NCBI GenBank assembly: GCA_023417785.1
Contig: JAEZEH010000113.1
Span: 1 to 58,178 of the forward strand
Direction of reading: 5' to 3'
Source: Bacteroidota bacterium
GTDB taxonomy: Bacteria > Bacteroidota > Bacteroidia > Cytophagales > Cyclobacteriaceae
DNA length: 58,178 nucleotides
The translations under genes were made by a program, and so were the position numbers. The notes beneath the pieces are model-generated. The model made no database searches, was not told the origin of the DNA, and saw only the letters and a list, made by a program, of their open reading frames with translations. Within the stretch, counting starts at the first letter, position 1. Each line of letters starts with the position of its first letter. Of this stretch, positions 42,465 through 52,499 are shown one piece after another.

Positions 42465-43625
42465 TTACCACGACAGATTTTTGGTCTTAGCCTGTCGCTT
42501 TATGGCGTCCATCAATGCCTGGTCTAGCATACCCTGTGTCTTGTCTTTTGGCGTGTTTTCAAGAATGTATTCCTGACGCTTAGTGCTAAGTGTAGATATC
42601 TCCTTTTGTATCCGGGCCCTTTCTGCACTTTTTTCCTTCACGTAGGATTTCCGTTGCTCCACCGACATGGTTCGCATTTCTGCCGGTAGCTGCTCGGGTT
42701 TGGTTTGAATAATTACTTCTTCATTTTCTTTTGCGGCATCCACCAGATCCCAGGTTGAATTCCTGTAGGCATGGGAACTCTTGGATATGGCACGTTCAAC
42801 TTTATTCGCCTGCCCATAGGCTTCGGCATTGCGATCCTGGGCCGACTGCAATTCCTTTTTGGATTGACCTTCGGAACCGTAATATATGTACGTGCGGTTC
42901 AGTTGATCATTCAGGCCATCAATTCGTGCATCATAAGGTGTGGCAACGTAAACCGTTCTGCGGTCCTGCTCAATGCTCATATAACTTCCACCGGTTAACT
43001 CAGCGCCGGCTTTCCACGCAGTACGGATTCCTTCAGTGTAATTCCCACAAAAGATCGTGTTGACAATAACGCCTTTTTCCCGGGCCAGCGCACATGCCGC
43101 GCTATACGGAACCTCTCCCTGCGTGAATGGCTCATTTCCCGCAATAAAAACCATCTTGAGGTCGGCTTGCGATGTAGACCAATCCAGTTGGTTCAGTGAA
43201 GTTTGTATTACCTGGCCACAGAATTCGTTGCCTCCGTTCGTAGTCAGGCTAAACAAGCGCTCGGAAATCAGGTCCAGATCATCAGTTAACGGGCTTACCT
43301 GGCGAATATATCCTTCCGACGAGGGTAGACGATCGTTCCCGTATTCATATAAAGCGATGCGGATGTTTGGTTTCGTGCCGTCGCCGCACTGCGCACGCGA
43401 TAGTTCGTTTACAATCCGCCATAACTGCGACTTTGCCTGGTCAATCAAGCCATCCATGCTGTTACTGGTATCCAGAAGCAGTGCCAGCATCACGCTTTGG
43501 TTTTTGCCATTTGGTTCACCGGATTCCGGGGAATTGCTAAATGCGGTCCCGGAGATTAAGACCAGACTCAGGAACAGGCTGAACAAGGCTTTGCCACATT
43601 CAGGGAAGTTTTTCGTGATGTTCAT
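42465..43625 (-). CDS. Secreted VWA-domain protein
   Basis: The 386-residue product (ATG at 43625; the longer frame starts with TTG) has a signal ending TAFS and a von Willebrand A domain whose MIDAS reads LLDTSNSMDG. Parts PNIRIALYEYGNDRL, TTNGGNEFCGQVI and KMVFIAGNEPFTQG follow; the latter half is charged and helical with PEQLPAEMRTMSVEQRK. It likely binds a protein ligand or chaperones a partner in the periplasm. BatA/BatB relatives have membrane anchors; this one does not. Confidence 0.85.
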   Translation of the reverse strand: MNITKNFPECGKALFSLFLSLVLISGTAFSNSPESGEPNGKNQSVMLALLLDTSNSMDGLIDQAKSQLWRIVNELSRAQCGDGTKPNIRIALYEYGNDRLPSSEGYIRQVSPLTDDLDLISERLFSLTTNGGNEFCGQVIQTSLNQLDWSTSQADLKMVFIAGNEPFTQGEVPYSAACALAREKGVIVNTIFCGNYTEGIRTAWKAGAELTGGSYMSIEQDRRTVYVATPYDARIDGLNDQLNRTYIYYGSEGQSKKELQSAQDRNAEAYGQANKVERAISKSSHAYRNSTWDLVDAAKENEEVIIQTKPEQLPAEMRTMSVEQRKSYVKEKSAERARIQKEISTLSTKRQEYILENTPKDKTQGMLDQALMDAIKRQAKTKNLSW

Positions 43626-43794
43626 AGACAATTATTTTTCCCTAAACTTTCGCTAAAAAAAGAGAACAAAATAGCCAGACTGAGTGAAGCCCGGATATGA
43701 CTTAGGGAACACTGATCCAGACTTTGTGAAGCGGCGAAAATCCGTCAAAAGCAGAAAAATAGACAAATGAATAATGTATTAACTTGTCGGTTAT

Positions 43795-45744
43795 ATGACC
43801 AGGCTAATGCTGATTTGTGTACTCCTTTGCGCTGCCACTGCCGCAGTGGCTCAGAAGGAGACAAAAAAGGAGTCGCGGCCCAGCTATAGTAAACTGAAAA
43901 GGGAATCATCACAACGCGAGTTGAATGACCTGCTCACTGAAGCGGAGGCAATAAAGAACACGGCACCGGCTAACGCGTTGAACCTTATCAAAGACGCTTT
44001 AGCGATCAGTATAGTCCGTCAGGACGTACTTGCCGAGAGCCGTTGCTACAATCTCATGGGCGAAATCAACCTCGAAATTGAGGAGTGGAAGCTTGCACAG
44101 GATAATTTTTCGACGGCAAATTCAAAGCTGGACGAGGCCAGATTGAAAAAGGTGCCTGAAAAGTATAAGGCGCTGTCAGGCCTCGGACGGGCATCAATCG
44201 CCCTGCTGGATTACTCCGCCGCGCTCAGATACCTGAATGAATTGCGCGCGGCTCCGGCAGATCCCGTTTCTGTAGCCACAGCTGAAATCGACCTTGCCGA
44301 GCTTCACTACATCCTCGAAGACTATACGTCCGCCCTCGACGCGCTTGCAAGAGCCGAAAAACTACTTCCGGATAACTCTCCGTTGCGTGCGCGAATTGAA
44401 AATCACAAGGCGCGTATACTGGCAAAGACTAACCAGATTGAAGAATCGTATCAACGGTTTCAAGCGGGCCAAAATATGCTCCGGTCGGGAACGGCGCGTC
44501 AGGCTCCGGCGCAGGAAGCCGAAGTAAGAAAAGCAAAGGAGGAGATTTCCGAAGTGTATGACCAACAGAAACGTTATGACGAAAAGATTGATTTATTAAA
44601 CTCATCAATCGACTACAATAAAGATGTAAAGAATTTTGGTGAGGTTGCTAATGACAAAGTGGAACTCAGTAACACGCTAATTGCGAAGGGAAACAAAACC
44701 GCGGCGTTGAAAGAGATCAAAGAAGCCGCTGCCATTGCGGATACAATTGACGATCCGCGTCAGCAAGCCCGGGCATATCTTTCCCTGGCTAATCTTCATG
44801 AAACGTCGGGCAATACGCAGACAGCTCTTCAGACATATCGAAAGTATAGTGATGCCGTCGCGCGAGCTGAAAAAGAATCCGAAAAGCGCCTTATGGAAAA
44901 GTCTGATCTGATCAAAACCCAGCGTGATATTGAAGAAGTTTCCAAATACATTGCCATCAGTAAACAGGAAGAGCAGCTCGCCCAATCAATGGTATTCCGC
45001 CAACAGCTGATAATATATGGTCTGTTGCTAATCATTGCTATTATAGGTGTGACGTCATATTTCATTTACAAGAATGCACGCGCAAGCAAAACTGCAAATC
45101 AGCTGCTTGCACTGAAGTCGCTGCGGAGTCAAATGAATCCACACTTTATATTCAATGCCCTTAATTCGGTGAATCAGTTTGTATCCCGCAATGATGAACG
45201 CGCTGCCAATAAATTTCTGTCGGAGTTTTCCCGGTTAATGCGACTGGTATTGGAACACTCGCAGGAAGATTTTATTTCGCTGCAAAAGGAAGAAGAAATC
45301 GTTTCACTTTATCTCAAGCTTGAACATTATCGGTTCCGCGACAAGTTTGATTATGAAATTCTGATTGATGAAAATATCAATAAAGATAGTGTTCACGTTC
45401 CGCCTATGTTAATTCAACCGTACATCGAAAACGCGGTATGGCATGGGTTGCGTTACCGCGAAGGCAAGGGTTTCTTGTCGGTTCAAATAAAAGGAACCGA
45501 ACATGAGATAGTGGTTGAAATTTCTGACAACGGCATCGGGCGCCGGCGTTCGGCAGAGCTTAAGACGGAGAACCAGAAAAAGCAACAGTCGACGGGACTT
45601 AAGAACATTCGAGAACGCCTCGGAATATTGAATGATGTTTATAAATGTGACTATCGCATTCACATTGAAGATCTTCCGGCCGATTCGGGCACGCGCGTGA
45701 CGTTGCATATTCCCGTAGATCAAAAGGTTACTGAAAATGCTTAA
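43795..45744 (+). CDS. LytS-type sensor kinase with TPR sensor region
   Basis: The 649-residue protein has a signal peptide ending AVAQ, about 370 residues of TPR-like helices, then one membrane helix (QLIIYGLLLIIAIIGVTSYFIY, about 402-424). The His_kinase domain has SQMNPHFIFNALNSV (His450) and ends with the ATPase boxes NAVWHGLRYR and DNGIGRRRS. Periplasmic TPRs sense protein or peptide signals in this group. It overlaps the regulator gene as ATGCTTAA. Confidence 0.94.
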   Translation: MTRLMLICVLLCAATAAVAQKETKKESRPSYSKLKRESSQRELNDLLTEAEAIKNTAPANALNLIKDALAISIVRQDVLAESRCYNLMGEINLEIEEWKLAQDNFSTANSKLDEARLKKVPEKYKALSGLGRASIALLDYSAALRYLNELRAAPADPVSVATAEIDLAELHYILEDYTSALDALARAEKLLPDNSPLRARIENHKARILAKTNQIEESYQRFQAGQNMLRSGTARQAPAQEAEVRKAKEEISEVYDQQKRYDEKIDLLNSSIDYNKDVKNFGEVANDKVELSNTLIAKGNKTAALKEIKEAAAIADTIDDPRQQARAYLSLANLHETSGNTQTALQTYRKYSDAVARAEKESEKRLMEKSDLIKTQRDIEEVSKYIAISKQEEQLAQSMVFRQQLIIYGLLLIIAIIGVTSYFIYKNARASKTANQLLALKSLRSQMNPHFIFNALNSVNQFVSRNDERAANKFLSEFSRLMRLVLEHSQEDFISLQKEEEIVSLYLKLEHYRFRDKFDYEILIDENINKDSVHVPPMLIQPYIENAVWHGLRYREGKGFLSVQIKGTEHEIVVEISDNGIGRRRSAELKTENQKKQQSTGLKNIRERLGILNDVYKCDYRIHIEDLPADSGTRVTLHIPVDQKVTENA

Positions 45745-46480
45745 AGCGGTTATTATTGATGATGAAAAAGACAGTCGCGAAATACTCGCGGCATATCTGA
45801 AACGCTATTGTGGGGATGTTACTGTGTGCGGGTTTGGCGAATCAGTAGTAACCGGACTCGATGTAATACGGAAATGCGATCCGGATATCGTATTCCTGGA
45901 TATTGAAATGCCGTATGGAAATGGATTCGATCTGCTTCATAGGGCTGAGCCTGTTACCTTTGAAACCGTTTTTGTAACGGCCTTCGATAACTATGCGATT
46001 CAGGCACTCAACCAAAGTGCGGCGTACTATCTGTTGAAGCCCATTGATATTGATGAGCTTACAAAAGCGGTTGAAAAAATCCGGAAAGAACACACATCCG
46101 GGTTGCCCCGCCACGCAAGTGTTTTACTTGAGAATCTGAAGAACCCAACGGCCCGGCATCAGCGAGTTATGTTGCCAACAATGGAAGGCTTTGAAGTCGT
46201 TCCCGTGCAGAACATTCTTTATTGCGAAGCCGTGGATAATTTCACCCGATTCTATTTTGATGACCAAAAGGATTTGTTGATTTGCCGGACACTAAAACAT
46301 TATGAAGAAGTTCTGTTACCTCATCGCTTCATTCGAATCCACCGCTCGTATCTGGTGAATCCTGAGTTTGTCATTCGATATAACAAAGGCAAGGGTGGAA
46401 CAGTGACGATGAAAAACAAGCGCGAGCTGGATGTGTCACCCAATCGCAAAAGCGACCTGCTCCGCTTTTTTTCTCAATGA
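45737..46480 (+). CDS. LytTR response regulator
   Basis: The 247-residue regulator has a receiver with Asp55 (IVFLDIEMP) and the LytTR DNA-binding domain from about residue 145 (MLPTMEGFEVVPVQNILYCEAVDNFTRFYF). It ends with a LytTR-typical RIHRSYLVNPEFV segment. It pairs with the upstream kinase. Target genes are not clear; the next genes are a PAP2 phosphatase and an alcohol dehydrogenase. Confidence 0.95.
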   Translation: MLKAVIIDDEKDSREILAAYLKRYCGDVTVCGFGESVVTGLDVIRKCDPDIVFLDIEMPYGNGFDLLHRAEPVTFETVFVTAFDNYAIQALNQSAAYYLLKPIDIDELTKAVEKIRKEHTSGLPRHASVLLENLKNPTARHQRVMLPTMEGFEVVPVQNILYCEAVDNFTRFYFDDQKDLLICRTLKHYEEVLLPHRFIRIHRSYLVNPEFVIRYNKGKGGTVTMKNKRELDVSPNRKSDLLRFFSQ

Positions 46481-46484
46481 CGTG

Positions 46485-46514
46485 GCCGGCTGGCGCGTGT
46501 GGCACCGGCTTTTT
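46485..46514 (+). terminator. Probable terminator after the LytTR gene
   Basis: GCCGG (46485-46489) can pair with CCGGC (46505-46509), followed by TTTTT. The inner part is imperfect, so it is probably weak. Confidence 0.4.
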
Positions 46515-46545
46515 GTCAGCGAGCCTATATATCGTTTGACGGCAA

Positions 46546-47325
46546 ATGGAAGAGTTTCTCAAAAAAATAATTCTTTCGATACGAAGGTTCTTCCGGGAGA
46601 AGCTTCATTACAAGGCGGAGGACCTGCCGTATTATATTACGTTGTTCGTGGCGTTTATCGTGTTTGTTGTAGGACTAAACGCATTTGTTGATCTGACCGA
46701 AGAACTTGTCGAGGATAATCTCGGTGAATTTGATGCAGCGGTGACCAATAAAATGATCGAGTGGCGTGGAGAACGGCTGACTCTTTTTTTGATCTTTATA
46801 ACCAATGTCGGTAACACAACAGGCTATCTTGTTGTCACGGCGCTGCTTGTAGCTTATTTTCTTATCCGGCATCGCAGCTGGAGGTTCATTCTCCAGACAG
46901 TAGTTGTGCTGCTGCTGGCGACTCTTTCGAATATGGCGCTTAAGGAAGTGTTTAACCGTGCCCGGCCGGAGATCGACCACCTCGTTGTTGTGCATTCCCT
47001 GAGCTACCCGAGTGGTCATGCTATGAGCGCTATGGGATTCTACGGATTTCTTATCTTCCTTACCGCGCGATACAAAATGAATATTGTGTTAAAATTTGTT
47101 CTGATACTCGTTTTGGCATCTTTGATTTTTCTCATCGGCCTGAGCCGGGTTTATCTCGGCGTGCACTTCCCCTCCGATGTAGTTGCCGGGTTTATCGGCG
47201 GACTGATCTGGGTAGCGTTGTGTGCAATAATTTTTGATGTTATTGACCTGTACCGGAAACGGCAGCAGCGAATCAATGAATTGAGTATGATACGGCAGGA
47301 ACAACTAAAATCTGAGGAAAAATGA
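46546..47325 (+). CDS. Membrane PAP2-family phosphatase
   Basis: The 259-residue protein has five to six membrane helices and the lipid phosphatase motifs KEVFNRARP, SYPSGHAMS and SRVYLGVHFPSDVVAG. It probably dephosphorylates undecaprenyl pyrophosphate or phosphatidylglycerol phosphate at the membrane's outer face. It overlaps the alcohol dehydrogenase start by ATGA (47322-47325). Confidence 0.93.
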   Translation: MEEFLKKIILSIRRFFREKLHYKAEDLPYYITLFVAFIVFVVGLNAFVDLTEELVEDNLGEFDAAVTNKMIEWRGERLTLFLIFITNVGNTTGYLVVTALLVAYFLIRHRSWRFILQTVVVLLLATLSNMALKEVFNRARPEIDHLVVVHSLSYPSGHAMSAMGFYGFLIFLTARYKMNIVLKFVLILVLASLIFLIGLSRVYLGVHFPSDVVAGFIGGLIWVALCAIIFDVIDLYRKRQQRINELSMIRQEQLKSEEK

Positions 47326-48365
47326 CTGAAGTAAAATCATATGCTGCGCAAAGCGCGACTTCCAAACTCGATCTGTTTACCATCCAACGACGCAGGCCGC
47401 GGGAACACGACGTCCGATTCGATATTTTATTTTGTGGGGTCTGCCATTCCGATATCCACCAGGTGAGAGACGAATGGGGCGGATCAATTTTTCCCATGGT
47501 TCCCGGACATGAAATTGTGGGGCGGGTCACCGAAGTGGGATCAGCCGTTACGAAGTTCAAGCCCGGAGACCTCGCCGCCGTAGGATGTCTGGTTGATTCG
47601 TGCCGTCATTGTGATAACTGTCGCGAGGGCCTCGAGCAATATTGCTCTAACGGATCTGTTGGTACCTACAATAGCTACGAAAAGGATGGAACGACGCCTA
47701 CATATGGCGGGTACTCGAAGGAGATCGTCGTTCATCAGAATTTTGTTCTTCGCGTGCCGGAAAATCTGCCTCTTGATGGTGTGGCGCCCTTGTTGTGCGC
47801 GGGAATTACTACCTGGTCACCACTCCGGCACTGGGGTGTGGGCAAAGGACACAAAGTAGGCGTATCCGGATTAGGTGGCCTCGGACATATGGCTGTGAAA
47901 TTTGCCGCGGCTTTCGGAGCGGAAGTCACAATGTTGAGCACCTCACCTTCGAAAGAGGAGGATGCCCGCAGATTGGGTGCACACCACTTCAAACTCACGA
48001 CATCCAGGGAAGATCTGAAAAGTCTCAGGGGTCATTTTGATTTTATAATTGATACCGTATCGGCGCCCCACGATTACAACAATTCACTCAGGATGCTGAA
48101 AACAAATGGCACCCTGATTTGTGTCGGAGCTCCACCGAAACCTGTGGAGGTTAATGTATTCAGTCTACTTGTCAACCGCCGCAGTATCGCCGGCTCCATG
48201 ATCGGCGGGCTTCCTGAAACACAGGAGATGCTCGACTACTGCGGTGAACATAACATTATTTCCGAAGTCGAAGTCATTCCGATCTCCTATGTGAACGAAG
48301 CCTATGAACGAATGATGAAAGGCGATGTCAGATATCGGTTCGTTATCGATATGGCTTCGCTGTAA
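47322..48365 (+). CDS. Zinc-dependent alcohol dehydrogenase (YahK/CAD-like)
   Basis: The 347-residue medium-chain dehydrogenase has the catalytic zinc site in CGVCHSDIH (Cys41) and GHEIVG (His63, Glu64). The structural zinc loop is Cys94, Cys97, Cys100 and Cys108 (CRHCDNCREGLEQYC), and the Rossmann motif is VSGLGGLGHMAVK. The YahK/cinnamyl-alcohol group reduces aldehydes with NADPH. It is coupled to the PAP2 gene by 4 nt. Confidence 0.93.
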   Translation: MTEVKSYAAQSATSKLDLFTIQRRRPREHDVRFDILFCGVCHSDIHQVRDEWGGSIFPMVPGHEIVGRVTEVGSAVTKFKPGDLAAVGCLVDSCRHCDNCREGLEQYCSNGSVGTYNSYEKDGTTPTYGGYSKEIVVHQNFVLRVPENLPLDGVAPLLCAGITTWSPLRHWGVGKGHKVGVSGLGGLGHMAVKFAAAFGAEVTMLSTSPSKEEDARRLGAHHFKLTTSREDLKSLRGHFDFIIDTVSAPHDYNNSLRMLKTNGTLICVGAPPKPVEVNVFSLLVNRRSIAGSMIGGLPETQEMLDYCGEHNIISEVEVIPISYVNEAYERMMKGDVRYRFVIDMASL

Positions 48366-48370
48366 TCACT

Positions 48371-51313
48371 TCACGGCGCGGTGAAAATCTCAGTCAGGTG
48401 AATCTTCACAGGTCCGATAAGCCCGCTCTTCAAAAGAGGAGCTTCCGCAAGTGGATTCATCCAGGCATTGGGCAGCTTTTTTACGTTGCTGCTCGTACGT
48501 CGGTGCTCCGGAGGAAGTTGTGCATCACCAACGAGCCGGTTGTTGATTGTGTTCACCACATCAATGCGGATGAAGTTGGTGCCCGTTCGCACGGCCGCGG
48601 TGATATCCAGCTTAAAGGGCCTGTGCCAGGCTGTTCCCATAGGCACACCGTTAATGTAAACGTCAGCTATCTCGCGAACTTCACCGAGGTCGAGTATAGC
48701 GCGTTGATTCGGCTTAAGGCCCTCAATTGAAACCGTGGTTGTATAGACAACCGATCCGGAGTAGTGCCGGATACGTGGATCGTCGGATTCGTTAAGCGGT
48801 TTAAGGCTTTCGAGCGTGGCATAGGGGGGTGCACCCTTGGCTTTTTCAAATGCAAGTTTCCAGGGTCCGGTGACCTCCCGCAATGAGGCTTCCCGGGTTG
48901 TTTTTGAAACGGCGGAATTCCCGCTGGTCCACTTCCATTCGCCGGCAGCCGAAGTTTGAATACCTTCGCGTGTGAACCGGAGCGAAGCGACGTTTGCCGG
49001 ATCGAACATGCTTTGACCATTGAACGTCATGTTTCGCCATTGTTGCGTGATTCCTTTTCGAAAGACTACAAAAGTTGATTCGAACGGTTCAAGCGTTAAT
49101 GAAATCTTCGTGTTAGTTTGGTCAGATTCAAATACCGGAATAAGAATAGTCTCGCCGGAATCCGGATTCCAAAGTTCCGGCTGCCGGTTTGTTACGCGAA
49201 AGCTCACCAACTGCGTTACCACTGAATCAGTTTTGTTCCTGATAAAATAAATATCTTCTTCGTCAGTTTTCCGATGAATATAATCAAGCACATCCTTATC
49301 CACCGCACTGCCAAAATCAGGTCCCACACCGAGGTCGTGTAACACGTCGCGAATCGACCTTCCCCAAACTACCGATCCTTTGCCGTATCTGATTGATTGC
49401 ACATTTACACTGTCGCAGTTACCCCAGAGCTGATCCGCAAGCTGTTTTACAAGCACGTCATTCTCCTGCCAGTTTCCGAGGCTCAGTGATCGCATTGGTT
49501 TTGGACCGATTATCGTTGCTCCGTCGCGAACCATCTTTTCAAGTTTTTGCAGGACAGCTCGATTGATGGCCCGTTCATTCGGCAGTACCAGAATTGCATA
49601 GGATTGCCCGTGAGGAAGGAAGATCCGGCCGTTACGGACTTCCATTTTTTCCAGCAGGATTTCTGTGTTTACCACATCATAATCAAAACCGGGGCCCGGA
49701 TCAGCATGCACCTTTTTAGGACCTGTAAAATTTGGCGCTTTGTCGCCGTAGTAGTATGCTATATCGCCAACGAAATTGCCCTGTTGCAGCAGATAGCTGC
49801 AACGGGCCAGGTACTCGTGAAACGATTCTGACTTCTCCCACCATCCATTGGTGGTGTTAATAAGCGTTCCGAAGTTATATACCCATCCCGGATCTCCCGA
49901 TGCCCGCGGCGTATGCGGAAAGGTGTGATACACAAAACGGTTTAATCCTTCGCACATGGCGCGGTCCGCAAGCGGTTTCAATTCATCGGGCCCTTCCTGC
50001 CAAAGCCAGACACTGGTAAATGATTCGGCTTCCACGTATTTCTGATTGTAGATATGCGCGGCACTGGCGATACCTTTAATTACCTGCAGCAACTCAAGCT
50101 GCGGATGTTTATTCCAGAATTCTCCCCGTGGAATGGAGACAGAACCGAGGGCTTTGAGATCTTCAAACGGTACGTTGTGAATAGGCTCTCCCGGCCCTCC
50201 GGCTTCGGCGACGAAACCGATCCCATGACTCTCGCATATGCGGCGACCCAGCCGGTAATGATTTTCAATAATCAGATCGGATAATGTTTTCTTAAAATCA
50301 AAAAGGAATCTTTCGGAGTACGACTCGTCCTGAACCTTGAAACCGTCGAGAATAGGTAAGAGCTTTTCAATAGCGTATCCGTGGTCTTTCGCAAATGCTT
50401 CGGGAAGGAGTGGTGTCCATACCGCTGAATTAACCTCATAGCTATCCGCATACAGGTATTTCAGCGAGCGGTTTTGTAGCGGTCCCGTGAAGGGAATGAG
50501 CCGGCTGAAAATATAATCCATATTGTTGCGTTGCGCCTGCGCAGAGAAATGGTCCAGCATCCTCCCCCGCGAGTTCGGACTGGGGATGGCCAGTGGCTGC
50601 CCCGTTGGTGCGCAAACATAACGAACGATGCGCCATTGGCCTGCTGGAATCTGCCAGGAAACTTTAGAACCTTTTCTGGTCAGCGGTAACCGTATTACCT
50701 TGTCAGGATCGATGACGGAGTCGGCTGACACGGGATGCGCGAGCACAGCAACTTCCTTGTAGTAAAGTGGCAATCCGGTTTGCGGGTTGTGAGATGGAAT
50801 CACTCGCGACCTTCCATAGGTGCGGGGAGCTGCCGGGAAGGGCAATGCGTGATTGAAACGCCCCGGGCCGTTGACCACCGTATCGCTTCGAAATAGACCC
50901 ATGGCGCCATCTTCGGCTTTCACCCAACTCCCGCCGGCATTCCAGCTGCTCGAGAAGGTAAGTCCTATTTCAAGTCCCAGTCGGTCAGCTTCCCGTAACG
51001 TAAAGGCTATTGCCTGGACGGACTCGTCGCTAAGAAAGGCTGGCCCGGCAGGGATGACCGAATCCGGATCAACCAAAACACCCAGGTCCCAGATATCAAA
51101 TCCCCCCATCCCTTTCCTGACAGCTTCCTCCATTTCAAACGTCAACTGATTGTAGTCTACGTTTCCGTTCGGCCAGGGCCAGAGCGCTTTCGGCCGGGCC
51201 GATACGGGCGGATTTCTGAATCCGTCTTCCAGTGTTGAGGACGGAACACTTTGACAGACCGCTTCGGTTGTCAGGCAGAGGAACAGGAAGAAGGCTATTT
51301 TGAAATTATTCAT
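48371..51313 (-). CDS. GH106-type alpha-L-rhamnosidase
   Basis: The 980-residue enzyme (ATG at 51313) has a signal ending EAVCQ and the GH106 N-terminal signature SARPKALWPWPNGNVDYNQLT. Further parts are KGMGGFDIWDLGVL, LGLEIGLTFSSSWNAGGSW, YADSYEVNSAVWTP and SFTSVWLWQEGPDELKPLADRA. A beta-rich end (NQRAILDLGEVREIADVYINGVPMG) follows. GH106 rhamnosidases trim rhamnose from rhamnogalacturonan. Its start overlaps the GH172 gene's stop by ATGAATAA (8 nt), so the two are coupled. No SusC/SusD pair is in the window. Confidence 0.9.
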   Translation of the reverse strand: MNNFKIAFFLFLCLTTEAVCQSVPSSTLEDGFRNPPVSARPKALWPWPNGNVDYNQLTFEMEEAVRKGMGGFDIWDLGVLVDPDSVIPAGPAFLSDESVQAIAFTLREADRLGLEIGLTFSSSWNAGGSWVKAEDGAMGLFRSDTVVNGPGRFNHALPFPAAPRTYGRSRVIPSHNPQTGLPLYYKEVAVLAHPVSADSVIDPDKVIRLPLTRKGSKVSWQIPAGQWRIVRYVCAPTGQPLAIPSPNSRGRMLDHFSAQAQRNNMDYIFSRLIPFTGPLQNRSLKYLYADSYEVNSAVWTPLLPEAFAKDHGYAIEKLLPILDGFKVQDESYSERFLFDFKKTLSDLIIENHYRLGRRICESHGIGFVAEAGGPGEPIHNVPFEDLKALGSVSIPRGEFWNKHPQLELLQVIKGIASAAHIYNQKYVEAESFTSVWLWQEGPDELKPLADRAMCEGLNRFVYHTFPHTPRASGDPGWVYNFGTLINTTNGWWEKSESFHEYLARCSYLLQQGNFVGDIAYYYGDKAPNFTGPKKVHADPGPGFDYDVVNTEILLEKMEVRNGRIFLPHGQSYAILVLPNERAINRAVLQKLEKMVRDGATIIGPKPMRSLSLGNWQENDVLVKQLADQLWGNCDSVNVQSIRYGKGSVVWGRSIRDVLHDLGVGPDFGSAVDKDVLDYIHRKTDEEDIYFIRNKTDSVVTQLVSFRVTNRQPELWNPDSGETILIPVFESDQTNTKISLTLEPFESTFVVFRKGITQQWRNMTFNGQSMFDPANVASLRFTREGIQTSAAGEWKWTSGNSAVSKTTREASLREVTGPWKLAFEKAKGAPPYATLESLKPLNESDDPRIRHYSGSVVYTTTVSIEGLKPNQRAILDLGEVREIADVYINGVPMGTAWHRPFKLDITAAVRTGTNFIRIDVVNTINNRLVGDAQLPPEHRRTSSNVKKLPNAWMNPLAEAPLLKSGLIGPVKIHLTEIFTAP

Positions 51314-52499
51314 TTCCCCAGAGTTTCGTGCCGTTGCCCTTTGATTTTCTCCATGCATCACGCCACTTATGTATGTCCACGGAATTGATCTTGTGCATTA
51401 CTTCACGTTCCGCCTTCGGTGGAATTGCTGGTACCCCGGTGGCCTGTGCGAGATACCAATAGGCGACGCTTCGCAGATCCAGTACCAGCACATTGTTATG
51501 ACCGTGTTCAATAGTAAAGCGGAACGATTTATCGAAGTATATCGGATCTGAAATATGGAACCGGTACACGTGTGTACGTCCGATCCATCCCGTTTCCCAT
51601 GCCAGGTCCGTTGTGTTTACCCTCGGATAACCAAAGTTCGGATGGTGGAAGGGCTCCTTCGGGCACCACGAAGTATTGAAGTAGTCTTCGGTTCCAGTAC
51701 CACTCAGCGTAGGTGACGCGTCGCCGTCGATGAAAATCATGTCGTCGCCTTCGCCGTACCACATGGGCGTTGGGCATTGGATATAATAATTGACACCGAC
51801 AAAGTGACCTTTACCTTTGATGTCAGCGAATAAGTAATTGGCGTCCCCGGACTTATTCTTCCCTTCCTTACCTAATGTTCCCCATTCGTTCTCACCTTCA
51901 GACGCGGTGGTTTCCGTGAGTTCATGATTGAACCATGCGTGAAATCGTCCTGCATCCGCAGGAAGTTTGTCTACTTCGTAATAATCGACATAATAATAAA
52001 ACGCATCAATGGCCCTGTCAGACTGATTCTCGATCTCGATCCGGCCACCGTTTTGAAAGGGCATCGCAAAGTAGCTGACCAGCGCTTTGGCATCCGCAGG
52101 AGCAGCGGCCAGAGGTTGTGCCATGTAGGTGTACGATTCGTTCCAACCCTGGCCAAAAAAAGAACCTAGCGGAGATTCTACGGATGCTGATGTGTTCCCA
52201 TCCCAGAACATGCGGATAACAATGTCGTCTCGCCGGAGGTCTTTTGGTTCCGGCGCTATAGTTATCCAGATATGATTGATGACTCCGGCACCTTTTACGT
52301 CAAACAAAACGCGGCGTTCTCCTGGATTAATCTTTTCAAACCGGTCATTGTTTCCGCCGGTCGTGTCGTAACTACTGATTCGTTTCGAACGTACGTCCTT
52401 CTTCATCCGGGCAAGGCCAGCCATTTCGTTGTCGGGAAGCTGGGCGTTCAAATCGGTAACAAAGAGAACAGCGACAAGGATAATTATGGTACGAATCAT
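51306..52499 (-). CDS. DUF2961 (GH172) secreted protein
   Basis: The 397-residue protein has a signal ending DLNAQ and DUF2961 motifs: FDVKGAGVINHIWITIAPEP, VESPLGSFFGQGW, FAMPFQNGGRIEIENQS, PTLSGTGTEDYFNTSWCP and FRFTIEHGHNN. Known GH172 members act on fructose or arabinofuranose glycans. It is the first gene of the pair with the GH106 rhamnosidase, suggesting use of a rhamnose-bearing plant polymer. Confidence 0.92.
   Translation of the reverse strand: MIRTIIILVAVLFVTDLNAQLPDNEMAGLARMKKDVRSKRISSYDTTGGNNDRFEKINPGERRVLFDVKGAGVINHIWITIAPEPKDLRRDDIVIRMFWDGNTSASVESPLGSFFGQGWNESYTYMAQPLAAAPADAKALVSYFAMPFQNGGRIEIENQSDRAIDAFYYYVDYYEVDKLPADAGRFHAWFNHELTETTASEGENEWGTLGKEGKNKSGDANYLFADIKGKGHFVGVNYYIQCPTPMWYGEGDDMIFIDGDASPTLSGTGTEDYFNTSWCPKEPFHHPNFGYPRVNTTDLAWETGWIGRTHVYRFHISDPIYFDKSFRFTIEHGHNNVLVLDLRSVAYWYLAQATGVPAIPPKAEREVMHKINSVDIHKWRDAWRKSKGNGTKLWGNE

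Noticed and set aside
48371..52499. SusC/SusD pair for the glycan enzymes
   Set aside because: No TonB-dependent receptor or SusD-like gene seen in the window.
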